DNA of 64,000 bases from Actinoplanes ianthinogenes (GCF_018324205.1 NZ_AP023356.1:930001-994000), one strand, 5' to 3'; positions 33,706-43,978 are shown, counted from the stretch's first letter. Made by a program: numbers and translations. Notes: a model not told the origin generated them from the letters alone.

Positions 33706-34389
33706 ATGACGAAGCTGACTGGGCGGGAGATCACCGAGCAGGCGCCGGCGGGGTGGGTGCTGCTGCTGGGTGGGTTGCAGACCCGGCTGCGGACCGGGGG
33801 GTTCGCCAAGGGGCTGGAGCTGGTGAACGCGATCGGGGCGGTGGCCGAGGAGATGGATCATCATCCCGACCTGGATCTGCGCTATGGATACGTCGACGTG
33901 CGGACCAGCAGCCACGACATGGGCGCGGTCACCGGCCGGGACCTGCGGCTGGCCCGGGAGATCTCGGAGCTGGCGGCCAAGGCGGGGGTGACGCCGGAGT
34001 TCGCCGGGCTGTCGCGGCTGGAGCTGGCGCTGGACACGCCGGACGCGGGGCGGGTCCGGCCGTTCTGGTCGGCGTTGCTCGGCTGGAGTGGTCCCGGCTC
34101 TGCTCGAGCGGATCACGCCGGAGAGGATCACGGCGGGGACTGGGACGACGTGCGGGACTCGGCTGGGCTGCTGCCGCTGCTCTGGTTCCAGCGGTCCGGG
34201 AGTGAGGAGCCGCGGCAGCGCTGGCACCCCGACCTCTGGGTGGATCCGAGTGAGGTGCAGCCACGGATCGACGCGGCGGTGGCAGCGGGCGGAACGCTGG
34301 TGAGCGACACCGCGGCGCCGAGCTTCTGGGTGCTCGCCGACCCGGAAGGCAACAAGGTCTGCCTGTGCACCTGGCAGGACCGCGCTTGA
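33706..34389 (+). CDS. Fusion of pterin-4a-carbinolamine dehydratase and VOC/glyoxalase-like domain
   Basis: A 227-residue two-domain protein. Residues 1-95 match pterin-4a-carbinolamine dehydratase, with EEMDHHPDLDLRYGYVDVRT and a following SSHD that supply the conserved His residues. Residues 105-227 resemble a vicinal-oxygen-chelate domain (LALDTPDAGRVRPFWSALLG, WHPDLWVDPSEV, FWVLADPEGNKVCLCTW). PCD dehydrates 4a-hydroxytetrahydropterin in pterin recycling. The VOC part could bind a metal or small ligand, but its role is unknown. Fusions of this sort occur in actinobacteria. No aromatic amino-acid hydroxylase lies nearby. The eight-unit palindrome array begins 18 bases after the stop. Confidence 0.85.
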   Translation: MTKLTGREITEQAPAGWVLLLGGLQTRLRTGGFAKGLELVNAIGAVAEEMDHHPDLDLRYGYVDVRTSSHDMGAVTGRDLRLAREISELAAKAGVTPEFAGLSRLELALDTPDAGRVRPFWSALLGWSGPGSARADHAGEDHGGDWDDVRDSAGLLPLLWFQRSGSEEPRQRWHPDLWVDPSEVQPRIDAAVAAGGTLVSDTAAPSFWVLADPEGNKVCLCTWQDRA

Positions 34390-34406
34390 TCTTGCCGGGA
34401 GTGTCC

Positions 34407-34904
34407 GGCTGGCCCTGGCGGCCCTATCCGGCCATGGGATAGGGCGCTGAGGACCAGCCGGGGAGTGTCGGGCTGGCCCTGGCGGCCCTATCCGGCCATG
34501 GGATAGGGCGCTGAGGACCAGCCGGGGAGTGTCGGGCTGGCCCTGACGGCCCTATCCGGCCATGGGATAGGGCGCTGAGGACCAGCCGGGGAGTGTCGGG
34601 CTGGTCCTGGTGGCCCTATCCGAGAGTGGAATAGGGCGCTGGAGGCCAGCCCGGGGTGTCGGGCTGGCCCTGGCGGCCCTACCCGGGCATGGGATAGGGC
34701 GCTGAGGACCAGCCGGAGAGTGTCGGGCTGGCCCTGGCGGCCCTACCCGGGCATGGGATAGGGCGCTGAGGACCAGCCGGAGAGTGTCGGGCTGGCCCTG
34801 ACGGCCCTATCCGGCCATGAGATAGGGCGCTGAGAGCCAGCCGGGGTGTCGGGCTGGCCCCCAGCGCCCTATCCGGGAGTGGGATAGGGCGGTGAAGGCC
34901 AGCC
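34407..34904. repeat. Eight tandem copies of a palindromic repeat
   Basis: Unit starts are 34407, 34471, 34535, 34599, 34662, 34726, 34790 and 34852. Each has a 53-base imperfect palindrome: GGCTGG(C/T)CCTG, GCCCTATCC on the left; GGATAGGGC, then AGGACCAGCC on the right. The short spacer is GGGGAGTGTC or a variant. Units 1-3 are nearly identical. Units 4, 5 and 8 carry changes on both arms, and some preserve pairing (for example GGCTGGCCCC / AAGGCCAGCC in unit 8). The same family occurs at 30686-30864. It is too regular and has no variable spacers, so it is not CRISPR. Confidence 0.92.
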
Positions 34905-34940
34905 GGGGGTTGATCTCCGGGACCAGCCGCGGACAGTGAA

Positions 34941-34988
34941 GAGGGCGGCGATTGGTTTGGACGCGCCAGCGGCCAGATCGCCGCCCTC
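34941..34988. repeat. 12-base perfect inverted repeat
   Basis: GAGGGCGGCGAT (34941-34952) pairs perfectly with ATCGCCGCCCTC (34977-34988) around a 24-base loop. It is unrelated in sequence to the array just before it. It lies in the gene-free stretch 34390-35229, whose remaining bases (34989-35060 and 35100-35126) show nothing recognisable. Confidence 0.6.
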
Positions 34989-35060
34989 GGCCCGCGCGGG
35001 AGCATGCGATCCGCACCCCAGCGGACCTGCGTAGATGAAGGTCTTGAATTACGGCAGGCA

Positions 35061-35093
35061 GAAAACAAGCCGCCACCCGGAGGTGGCGGCTTG
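35061..35093 (-). terminator. Intrinsic terminator for the leftward aceA-aceB transcript
   Basis: CAAGCCGCCACC (35066-35077) pairs perfectly with GGTGGCGGCTTG (35082-35093) around a four-base loop. On the minus strand the stem is followed at once by TTTT (35065-35062). It lies about 140 bases beyond the aceB stop, with two other hairpins between. Confidence 0.8.
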
Positions 35094-35126
35094 GCGGGAG
35101 GCGAAAAGGGTTCCCGCGAGTGTGGG

Positions 35127-35221
35127 GCGTAGCGGGGCAGGTCGGAGGGCTGTCCCGCTACGCCTCGTCCAGGGGCGGTTTGCGGTGACGCGGGGCAGGT
35201 CGGAGGGCTGCCCCGCGTCAC
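35127..35221. repeat. Two hairpins with an identical 11-base loop and different stems
   Basis: Hairpin A spans 35127-35163: GCGTAGCGGG paired with CCCGCTACGC. Hairpin B spans 35185-35221: GTGACGCGGGGCA paired with TGCCCCGCGTCAC. Both enclose the same loop GGTCGGAGGGC. The lower stems differ in sequence but remain paired, which suggests selection for structure. B ends nine bases beyond the aceB stop codon. Confidence 0.75.
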
Positions 35222-35229
35222 CTCATCGC

Positions 35230-36852
<1,623 letters not shown>

Positions 36853-36881
36853 GATCAGATCTCCCTGCCCTCTATCTCAGA

Positions 36882-38168
36882 TCAGAACTGCTCGGCCTCG
36901 GTGGAACCGGACAGAGCGGTGGTGGACGACTCGGGGTTGAGGGCGGTGGAGACGGCGTCGAAGTAACCGGTGCCGACCTCGGCCTGGTGCTTGGTGGCGG
37001 TGTAGCCGTCGGCCTCGGCCGCGAACTCCGCCTCCTGGAGCTTCACGTACGCGCTCATGCCGGTCTGGGCGTAGCCCTTGGCCAGCTCGAACATCGAGTG
37101 GTTGAGGGCGTGGAAGCCGGCCAGCGTGACGAACTGGAACTTGTAGCCCATCGCGCCGAGCTCCTTCTGGAAGCGGGCGATGGTGCTGTCGTCCAGGTTC
37201 TTCTTCCAGTTGAACGACGGCGAGCAGTTGTAGGAGAGCAGCTTGCCCGGGTGCTTGGCGTGCACGGCCTCGGCGAACTTGCGGGCGAACTCGAGGTCCG
37301 GCTTGCCGGTCTCGACCCACAGCATGTCGGCGTAGTCGGCGTACGCGATACCGCGGGCGATCGCCGCGTCGTCGCCCGGGGTGACCCGGTAGAAGCCCTC
37401 GGCGGTGCGCTCGCCGGTCACGAACGGCTTGTCGCGGTCGTCCACGTCCGAGGTCAGCAGGTCCGCCGCCAGGGCGTCGGTCCGGGCGATGACCAGGCTC
37501 GGGACGCCGGCCACGTCGGCCGCGAGGCGAGCCGCGTTCAGGGTGCGGACGTGCTGCTGGGTCGGGATCAGCACCTTGCCGCCCAGGTGGCCGCACTTCT
37601 TCTCGGAGGCCAGCTGGTCCTCCCAGTGCACACCCGCCGCGCCGGCCGCGATCATGCCCTTCATCAGCTCGAACGCGTTGAGCGGGCCACCGAAGCCGGC
37701 CTCCGCGTCGGCGACGATCGGGGCGAACCAGTCACGCTCGTACTTGCCGTTCGAGGTGTCGATCTGGTCGGCGCGCAGCAGCGCGTTGTTGATCCGCCGG
37801 ACCACCGCGGGCACCGAGTTCGCCGGGTAGAGCGACTGGTCCGGGTAGGTGTGGCCGGAGAGGTTGGCGTCCGCGGCGACCTGCCAGCCGGACAGGTAGA
37901 TCGCCTTCAGGCCGGCGCGCACCATCTGGGTCGCCTGGCCACCGGTCAGCGCGCCGAGCGCGTTGATGTAGTCCTCGGTGTGCAGCAGCTCCCACAGCTT
38001 GGCCGCGCCGCGCTCGGCGAGGGTGTGGCGCTCCTGCAGGGTGCCCCGCAGACGGACGACGTCCTGCGCGGTGTAGTCGCGCTTGACACCGGCCCACCGC
38101 GGGTCGCTGGCCCAGGCCTGAGTGAGGTCCTCTGCGGTACCGCCCCGGTTTTCGGCAAGCTCAGTCAT
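36882..38168 (-). CDS. aceA: Isocitrate lyase
   Basis: A 428-residue isocitrate lyase with the catalytic loop [17 protein letters not shown] (nucleophilic Cys), [40 protein letters not shown] and the C-terminal [18 protein letters not shown]. It cleaves isocitrate to glyoxylate and succinate, the entry step of the glyoxylate shunt for growth on acetate or fatty acids. Length and motifs fit the class I bacterial enzyme. It heads the leftward operon with malate synthase and faces a RamB-like regulator gene across 128 bases carrying inverted repeats. Confidence 0.97.
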   Translation of the reverse strand: MTELAENRGGTAEDLTQAWASDPRWAGVKRDYTAQDVVRLRGTLQERHTLAERGAAKLWELLHTEDYINALGALTGGQATQMVRAGLKAIYLSGWQVAADANLSGHTYPDQSLYPANSVPAVVRRINNALLRADQIDTSNGKYERDWFAPIVADAEAGFGGPLNAFELMKGMIAAGAAGVHWEDQLASEKKCGHLGGKVLIPTQQHVRTLNAARLAADVAGVPSLVIARTDALAADLLTSDVDDRDKPFVTGERTAEGFYRVTPGDDAAIARGIAYADYADMLWVETGKPDLEFARKFAEAVHAKHPGKLLSYNCSPSFNWKKNLDDSTIARFQKELGAMGYKFQFVTLAGFHALNHSMFELAKGYAQTGMSAYVKLQEAEFAAEADGYTATKHQAEVGTGYFDAVSTALNPESSTTALSGSTEAEQF

Positions 38169-38296
38169 CGGAAATTCCCTTTCGTGCCCTGTCGCGTTCT
38201 TCCTCGTGGAAGAACTTCACTCTCATGGATCACACCAGCCCCTTAGAAGGCCTTCCGGCAGAGAAGAAGTGAAAAAATTCTGATAAGTTGAAACCC
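38169..38296. promoter_or_regulatory. Divergent aceA / ramB-like promoter region with inverted repeats
   Basis: GTTCTTCC-TCGT-GGAAGAAC (38196-38215) is a perfect 8-base inverted repeat 28-47 bases before the aceA start. GAAGGCCTTC (38246-38255) is a 10-base palindrome. Near the regulator gene, TAAGTT (38284-38289) looks like a -10 element 7 bases before the GTG at 38297, which suggests a leaderless message. The inverted repeats are candidate regulator sites. Confidence 0.5.
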
Positions 38297-39742
38297 GTGA
38301 CCGCTTCATCTTCTGACTCCGTCGATCTCGTGACACTCGGGCAGCGTCTGCGGCATTTGCGCCGGGTCAAAGGCATGACCCTGGATCAGCTCAGCGCCGC
38401 CGTCGGACGGGCGCCCTCGCAGCTGTCGCTCATCGAGAACGGGAAGCGGGAGCCCAAGCTCTCCCTGCTCCAGGCCATCGCCGCGGCGCTCGGCGTCCCC
38501 ATGCAGGATCTGCTGCGCGCCGAGGCGCCCTCCCGGCGGGCCGCGCTGGAGATCGAGTTGACGCATCTGCAGCAGAACCCGGCTTATTCCGCCCTGGGGC
38601 TGCCGGTGGTGAAGGGTGGCCGGCGGCTTCCACCGGACGCCCTGGAATCCCTGATCGGTCTGCACCGCGAGCTCAACCGGCTGCTCACCGAGCAGAGCGC
38701 CACCCCGGAGGTCGCCCGCCGTGCCAACGCGCAACTGCGCGCCGACATGCGCAAACGCAACAACTACTTCGCCGAGATCGAGGCCGCGGCCAACAAGATC
38801 CTGCTTTCGGTACGCCACACCACCGGCCCGCTGTCACAGCGCGGCATCCTCGACGTCGCCGCCCAGGTCGGCTTCACCCTGCACTACGTGAACGACCTGC
38901 CCAGCTCCACCCGATCGGTCACCGACCTGAAGAATCGCCGAATTTATCTCCCGCAGGTGGCGAGCGGGAAGGGCCACGACCCGCGGGGCGTGGTCCTGCA
39001 GACGCTCGGGCACTTCGTGCTCGGGCACAACGACCCGGCCGACTACGGCGACTTCCTGCGCCAGCGGGTCGAGGTGAACTACTTCGCGGCGGCGCTGCTG
39101 ATGCCGGAGAAGTTCGCGGTGGACTTCCTGTCCGAGGCGAAAGCCGACCGGGCCCTGGCGATCGACGACTTCCGGGACGCGTTCGGGGTGTCCTACGAGA
39201 CGGCGGCGCACCGGTTCACCAACCTGGCCACCCACCACTTCGGGATCCCGGTGCACTTCGCGCGGGTGCACGAGAGCGGGATCGTCTACAAGGCGTACGA
39301 GAACGACAACGTGCGCTTCCCGGCCGACGTGACCGGGGCGATCGAGGGGCAGCCGGTCTGTCGCAAGTGGGCGTCCCGGACGGTGTTCGAGGCGGAGGAC
39401 CCGTACTCGTCGTTCTACCAGTTCACCGACACGGTGGCCGGGACGTACTGGTGCACGGTGCACGTGGAGTCGACGCGGTCCGGGGAGTTCTCGGTGACGG
39501 TCGGTACGCCGTACGAGCATGCCCGGTGGTTCCGGGGTGGGGACGTGGCTTCGCGTACCGTCTCCACCTGCCCGGACCCGGACTGCTGCCGGCGGCCACC
39601 GGCGCAGCTGGTGGACCGGTGGGCGGGCAACGCCTGGCCGAGCGCCCGGGTGCACTCGCACCTGCTGGCGGCGCTGCCCCCGGGCACCTTCCCGGGCGTC
39701 GACAACCGCGATGTGTACGACTTCCTGGACCGCCGAGCTTAA
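38297..39742 (+). CDS. ramB: RamB/ScfR-type transcriptional regulator (XRE HTH plus ImmA/IrrE-like domain)
   Basis: A 481-residue regulator. The N-terminal XRE helix-turn-helix is LGQRLRHLRRVKGMTLDQLS, then SQLSLIENGKREPKLSLL. A middle domain resembles ImmA/IrrE, but the metal motif HExxH is replaced by LGHFVLGH, so peptidase activity is unlikely. The C-terminal acyl-regulator domain has a Cys cluster (CPDPDCC). In Corynebacterium, RamB represses glyoxylate-cycle and acetate genes. Divergent placement to aceA here supports the same role. The GTG at 38297 is chosen because of a -10-like box just before it; a TTG three codons earlier is an alternative. Confidence 0.88.
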   Translation: MTASSSDSVDLVTLGQRLRHLRRVKGMTLDQLSAAVGRAPSQLSLIENGKREPKLSLLQAIAAALGVPMQDLLRAEAPSRRAALEIELTHLQQNPAYSALGLPVVKGGRRLPPDALESLIGLHRELNRLLTEQSATPEVARRANAQLRADMRKRNNYFAEIEAAANKILLSVRHTTGPLSQRGILDVAAQVGFTLHYVNDLPSSTRSVTDLKNRRIYLPQVASGKGHDPRGVVLQTLGHFVLGHNDPADYGDFLRQRVEVNYFAAALLMPEKFAVDFLSEAKADRALAIDDFRDAFGVSYETAAHRFTNLATHHFGIPVHFARVHESGIVYKAYENDNVRFPADVTGAIEGQPVCRKWASRTVFEAEDPYSSFYQFTDTVAGTYWCTVHVESTRSGEFSVTVGTPYEHARWFRGGDVASRTVSTCPDPDCCRRPPAQLVDRWAGNAWPSARVHSHLLAALPPGTFPGVDNRDVYDFLDRRA

Positions 39743-39800
39743 GAGGTACCCACCCGGTGCCGATCAGGCGGCGAGCCCACCTCCCGGAAGCGAGCCGCTG

Positions 39801-41129
39801 ATGACCCGGAGCACTCCCCGGATCGAGGTCACGATCGAACGCGGCCGGTTCTCCGGACTTCTCGCCGACCGGTCGCTGCGCGCCAAGAACATGCTCTGTG
39901 TCCTGGTGGTCGCCGCGGTCGCGGTCGGCGTCGGCGCGCTGTCGATCAATCGGATGGCGAACCTGAACGACGACCTGCGGCAGATGAAGACCGCACACGT
40001 GGAGAGCACCGAGGACCTGGCCGTGATCCGGCAGGGCGTGGCCGAGGACTACCGCGGGCTGATGCTCTGGTGGGGAAGTCATTTCCAGACGGCGTACGGC
40101 CCGATGGGTCGCGCCGCGATCGCCTCCGGGGACGCCATGATCGACGAGGCGCTGGGGCGGTACCGAGTGCACGCGGCGACCTCCCCGTCCCGGATGCAGG
40201 CGGTCAAGGAATACACCGAGGTGCTGACCCGGTATCGGGTGTGGCGCTCAGTCGTGGAATTCGGGGCGGAGCCACCGGCCGAGTTCACCCTGCCTGCCCG
40301 GGATCAGGTCGCGGCCACCTACATGGCCATGGAGACGCAGATGAACCAGGCGCTCCAGCAGCTGCAGGAGGCGGAGCGGGCGGACGCCGAGGCGATGGCG
40401 GTGCATGCGCAGCGGGCGTACGACCGGGCACGGCTGCTGACCGGCGGCGCGCTGGGCGCCGGGCTGCTGGTGGCGCTGCTGTTCGCCTGGTGGCTGGGCC
40501 GCCGGATGCGCCTGCAACTCGGCAGCGTGGCGGCGTCGCTGGCCGCGGTCGCCGGAGGCGATCTGAGCCGGGAGACCGCGGTGCTGAGCCGCGACGAGCT
40601 GGGGGCGATGGCCGTCGCGGTGAACAAGGCGCGCCACACCATCAGCGAACTCCAGGACCGGCTGCGCTTCGACGCCACCCACGACCCGCTCACCGGGCTC
40701 GCCAACCGGGCGCTGTTCGACGCCCGGATCCGTGCGACGCCCGAGGCGACCGTGCTGCTGATCGACCTCGACGACTTCAAGCCGGTCAACGACGTACACG
40801 GGCATCATGTCGGGGACGAGCTGCTGCGGGCGGTGGCCGACAGGTTGCGCGGGTGCGTGCGGGAGGGCGGCACGGTGGCACGGCTGGGGGGCGACGAGTT
40901 CGCGGTGCTGTTCCCGCAGGCTGCCGGGCGGTCGGCCGAACTGGCGGCGGGGGTGCTGGAAGCCTTCGCGGCACCGGTGCCGACCAGCGCGGGCTTGCTG
41001 CCGATCAGGGCAAGCATCGGCGCGGCCGGCGGCAGCACCGCGGATCCGGCCGGCCTGATGCGCCGCGCCGACGAGGCGATGTACGAGGCCAAGCGCAACG
41101 GCAAGAACGCGACCGCCACGGCCCACTGA
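39801..41129 (+). CDS. Membrane-bound diguanylate cyclase (GGDEF)
   Basis: A 442-residue protein. TM1 (about 33-55) is followed by an extracytoplasmic four-helix sensor-like region (about 56-205) and TM2 (LLTGGALGAGLLVALLFAWW). A HAMP-like region leads to a GGDEF domain with ATHDPLTGLANR and the active-site RLGGDEFAVLF (about 360-370). The RxxD inhibitory site five residues before GGDEF is not present. It should make cyclic di-GMP from two GTP in response to an external signal. Its sensor layout resembles a chemoreceptor's. It stands alone, between the RamB-like gene and the convergent nitrite reductase operon. Confidence 0.9.
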   Translation: MTRSTPRIEVTIERGRFSGLLADRSLRAKNMLCVLVVAAVAVGVGALSINRMANLNDDLRQMKTAHVESTEDLAVIRQGVAEDYRGLMLWWGSHFQTAYGPMGRAAIASGDAMIDEALGRYRVHAATSPSRMQAVKEYTEVLTRYRVWRSVVEFGAEPPAEFTLPARDQVAATYMAMETQMNQALQQLQEAERADAEAMAVHAQRAYDRARLLTGGALGAGLLVALLFAWWLGRRMRLQLGSVAASLAAVAGGDLSRETAVLSRDELGAMAVAVNKARHTISELQDRLRFDATHDPLTGLANRALFDARIRATPEATVLLIDLDDFKPVNDVHGHHVGDELLRAVADRLRGCVREGGTVARLGGDEFAVLFPQAAGRSAELAAGVLEAFAAPVPTSAGLLPIRASIGAAGGSTADPAGLMRRADEAMYEAKRNGKNATATAH

Positions 41130-41163
41130 GCGGCCGTTTTGCCCGAGCCGGCGCCGGCCGGTG

Positions 41164-43629
41164 TCAGTGATCCGGCGAGACCGCGGGCAGCGGAATCAGC
41201 GGCAGCGACGTGCGGAACTGCCCGGGTGTGGCCGGGGTGGCCCGCTCCTTCCACGGGTCGCGATAGGCGGCCAGCGAGAGCTCGAGGCGTTCGTCCAGAC
41301 CGGCGCCGAGCCCGTCCGCGTCCTCGACGACGATCTCCCGGAGCCGCTCGATGCCGATCCGCGGCACGAATCCGTACGTGCGCTCCAGCCAGTTCGCGTG
41401 CTCCCGGTAGTACTGCAGGAACCGCCCGGTGAGCCGGATCACCTCGTCCGGCGAGTCCACCGTGGCGAGCAGATCACCCTTGCGGATGTGCGCACCGGCC
41501 GCCCCGCCGACGTAGATCTCCCAGCGTCCGCCGTCGACCGCGACCACCCCGAGATCCTTCACATACGCCTCGGCACAGTTCCGCGGGCACCCGGTCACCG
41601 CGAGCTTCAGCTTGGCCGGGCTCTCCAGCCCCTGGAACCGGGTCTCGATCGCGATACCCAGCGCGGTCGAGTCGCCGACCCCGAACCGGCAGAAGTCCGA
41701 GCCCACACAGGTTTTCACGGTCCGGAACGACTTCCCGTACGCGTACCCGCTCGGCATGTCGAGATCGGCCCAGACCGCGGGCAGATCCTCTTTCGGTACG
41801 CCGAGCAGGTCGATCCGCTGGCCACCGGTGAGCTTGACCAGGGGGATGCGATACCTCTCGGCGACGTCGGCGATCCGGCGCAGCTGATCCGGGCTGGTCA
41901 CCCCACCCTTCATCTGCGGGACCACGGAGAACGTGCCGTCCCGCTGGATGTTCGCGTGCACCCGGTCGTTGATGAACCGGGCGTCGCGCTCGTCCACGTA
42001 CTCGCCGGCCCACATCATCCGCAGCAGCGAGGCGAGGCCCATCTTCGACCGGGCGTCCTCGGCGCCGCCCGGCGCGAGCGCCGCGAAGACCGCGGAGACC
42101 GACTTGAGCTCCAGGTTCCGGATCGTCGTCATCAGCTCGGCCTTCGGCAGCGGGATGCCCGGCACGTACCACGAGGCGGACTCGTCCTCCTCGACCTCGC
42201 CGCCGGCCGCCCACTCGACGAGCTGCGCGACCAGCGTCTTGCACGACCCGCAGCCCTTGCCGGCCCGGGTGGCGTCCGCGACGCCACCGACGGTCCGCAC
42301 CCCGGACTGCACGGCGGCGACGACGGCCCCCTTGCTCACCCCGTTGCAGTTGCAGACCTGCGCCTCGTCGGCCAGCTCCGCCGCGCTCGTCTCGGCGGAC
42401 GGCGCGCCGAGGTCGAAGAGCAGCCGGATCCGCTCCTCCGGCAGCGGCGAGCCCCGGTCGAACGCCTGGACCAGGTATCCGGCCTTGCTGACGTCACCGA
42501 GCAACGTGGCGCCGACCAGCCGCCCGTCCCGGATGATCACGCTCTGGTACACGCCGCGACGGCGTTCGGCGAACACCACGGTCTCGTCGTCGTCCCGGTC
42601 CGGCTCCTTGAGGCCCATGGCGGCCACGTCGACGCCGGCGACCTTGAGCTTCGTCGCGGTACGCGTGCCGTGATAGGCGGCGTCCGGATTCACGCCGGTC
42701 AGGTGGTCGGCCAGCACCCGGGCCTGCTCCCACAGGGGGGCGACCAGCCCGTACGTCTCACCGCGGTGCTGCACGCACTCGCCGACCGCGTAGACGTCCG
42801 GCTCGTCGAGGCAGCGCAGTTGATCGTCGACGACGATGCCGCGTTCCACCTCCAGGCCGCTGCGTTCGGCCAGCGCCACGTTCGGCCGGATGCCGGCCGC
42901 GACCACCACGACGTCGCACGGGACGGTCCGGCCGTCGGCGAGCCGGACGCCGGTGACCGCGTCCTTGCCGAGGATCTCGGTGGTCCGGGCACCGGTGATG
43001 ATCGCGATGCCGAGGGCTTCGACGGATCGGCGCAGGATCGCACCGGCCTGCGGGTCGAGCTGCGCGTTCATCAGGTGGCCGGCCGAGTGGACGAGCGTGA
43101 CGTGCGGCAGGTGCGATTGCAGGCCCCGGGCCGCCTCCAGGCCGAGCAGGCCGCCGCCGATCACGACCGCGCGCTGGTGATCCCGGGCGTACCGGATCAT
43201 GCCGCGGGTGTCGTCGATCGTGCGGAACGTGAAGACGCCCTGGTGGTAGCCACGGCCGGGACGGTGCAGGCCGGCGATCCGCGGCACGAAGGCGTCGCTG
43301 CCCGTCGCGATGATCAGCTTGTCGTAGGGGGTGGCCCGGCCGCTCTCGTCCTCGACCGTCCTGGCGAACCGGTCGACGCGGGTCACCCGTACCCCGGCGT
43401 GCAGGGTGATCCGGTTCTCGGTGTACCAGTCCACGTCGTTCAGGAAGATGCCGGACTCGTCCTCGTCGCCGCTGAGCACGTGGGACAGCAGGATGCGGTT
43501 GTAGTTCCCGTACGGCTCGGCGCCGAACATCGTGATGTCGAAGAGGTCCCCGCCGCCGCGCTCCAGGATCTCCTCGACGGTCCGGGCGCCGGCCATCCCG
43601 TTACCGATCACCACCAGTTTCCGCGGCAT
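41164..43629 (-). CDS. nirB: NAD(P)H-dependent nitrite reductase, large subunit
   Basis: An 821-residue assimilatory-type nitrite reductase. The N-terminal FAD/NAD-binding part opens with KLVVIGNGMAGARTVEEI and includes VVIGGGLLGLEAARGL. A Bfd-like [2Fe-2S] domain has CNCNGVSKG and GKGCGSCKT. The C-terminal sulfite/nitrite reductase part has siroheme/[4Fe-4S] cysteines in TCVGSDFCRFG and TGCPRNCAEAY. It reduces nitrite to ammonium in the cytoplasm. The ATG at 43629 follows one base after the stop of the small upstream gene, with GAGGTG as binding site. No recognisable NirD or nitrate reductase follows in the window. Confidence 0.96.
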   Translation of the reverse strand: MPRKLVVIGNGMAGARTVEEILERGGGDLFDITMFGAEPYGNYNRILLSHVLSGDEDESGIFLNDVDWYTENRITLHAGVRVTRVDRFARTVEDESGRATPYDKLIIATGSDAFVPRIAGLHRPGRGYHQGVFTFRTIDDTRGMIRYARDHQRAVVIGGGLLGLEAARGLQSHLPHVTLVHSAGHLMNAQLDPQAGAILRRSVEALGIAIITGARTTEILGKDAVTGVRLADGRTVPCDVVVVAAGIRPNVALAERSGLEVERGIVVDDQLRCLDEPDVYAVGECVQHRGETYGLVAPLWEQARVLADHLTGVNPDAAYHGTRTATKLKVAGVDVAAMGLKEPDRDDDETVVFAERRRGVYQSVIIRDGRLVGATLLGDVSKAGYLVQAFDRGSPLPEERIRLLFDLGAPSAETSAAELADEAQVCNCNGVSKGAVVAAVQSGVRTVGGVADATRAGKGCGSCKTLVAQLVEWAAGGEVEEDESASWYVPGIPLPKAELMTTIRNLELKSVSAVFAALAPGGAEDARSKMGLASLLRMMWAGEYVDERDARFINDRVHANIQRDGTFSVVPQMKGGVTSPDQLRRIADVAERYRIPLVKLTGGQRIDLLGVPKEDLPAVWADLDMPSGYAYGKSFRTVKTCVGSDFCRFGVGDSTALGIAIETRFQGLESPAKLKLAVTGCPRNCAEAYVKDLGVVAVDGGRWEIYVGGAAGAHIRKGDLLATVDSPDEVIRLTGRFLQYYREHANWLERTYGFVPRIGIERLREIVVEDADGLGAGLDERLELSLAAYRDPWKERATPATPGQFRTSLPLIPLPAVSPDH

Positions 43630-43630
43630 C

Positions 43631-43978
43631 TCACACCTCGACCAGGCCGAGGTCCACCACCAGCGCACCGGCGGCCCCGACCGGCGCGGCCAGGTGCAGC
43701 TCGATCGCGGTGCCCGGCTCCAGGTCCTCGACCACCCGTAACGGCACGTGCACCTCGCCCTTGGCCCCGATCGGGAAGTACCGCATCGGCGAGCCGTCCC
43801 GCATCAGGATCACGCAGACCAGCTCGATCGCGGCGTTCCCGCCCCGGAAGTAGACCGGCTGGGTCACCACCCCGTCCGGAACCGTGTACGTCAGCGCGCC
43901 GTCGAGCAGGAACGGCTGATCCAGCCCTTTGCCCTGGAACCTGTAGATGCCCTGGAGGAACCGGGGTACCGACCGCAT
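43631..43978 (-). CDS. Small conserved-looking protein co-transcribed with nirB
   Basis: A 115-residue beta-rich protein (YRFQGKGLDQPFLLDGALTY; AAIELVCVILMRDGSPMRYF; TAIELHLAAPVGAAGALVVD). It lacks the Rieske-type Cys/His pairs expected of NirD and has only one Cys, so it is not the usual small subunit. The ATG at 43978 has AAGGAG seven bases upstream. One base separates its stop from the nirB start, and it is the first gene of the operon. A role in nitrite reductase assembly or electron delivery is inferred from linkage alone. Confidence 0.72.
   Translation of the reverse strand: MRSVPRFLQGIYRFQGKGLDQPFLLDGALTYTVPDGVVTQPVYFRGGNAAIELVCVILMRDGSPMRYFPIGAKGEVHVPLRVVEDLEPGTAIELHLAAPVGAAGALVVDLGLVEV

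Noticed and set aside
34407..34904. CRISPR array
   Set aside because: The repeats are 53-base palindromes with short near-constant joints; there are no variable spacers and no cas genes in the window.
43631..43978. NirD small subunit
   Set aside because: No Rieske-type Cys/His motifs and only one cysteine; position alone is not enough.
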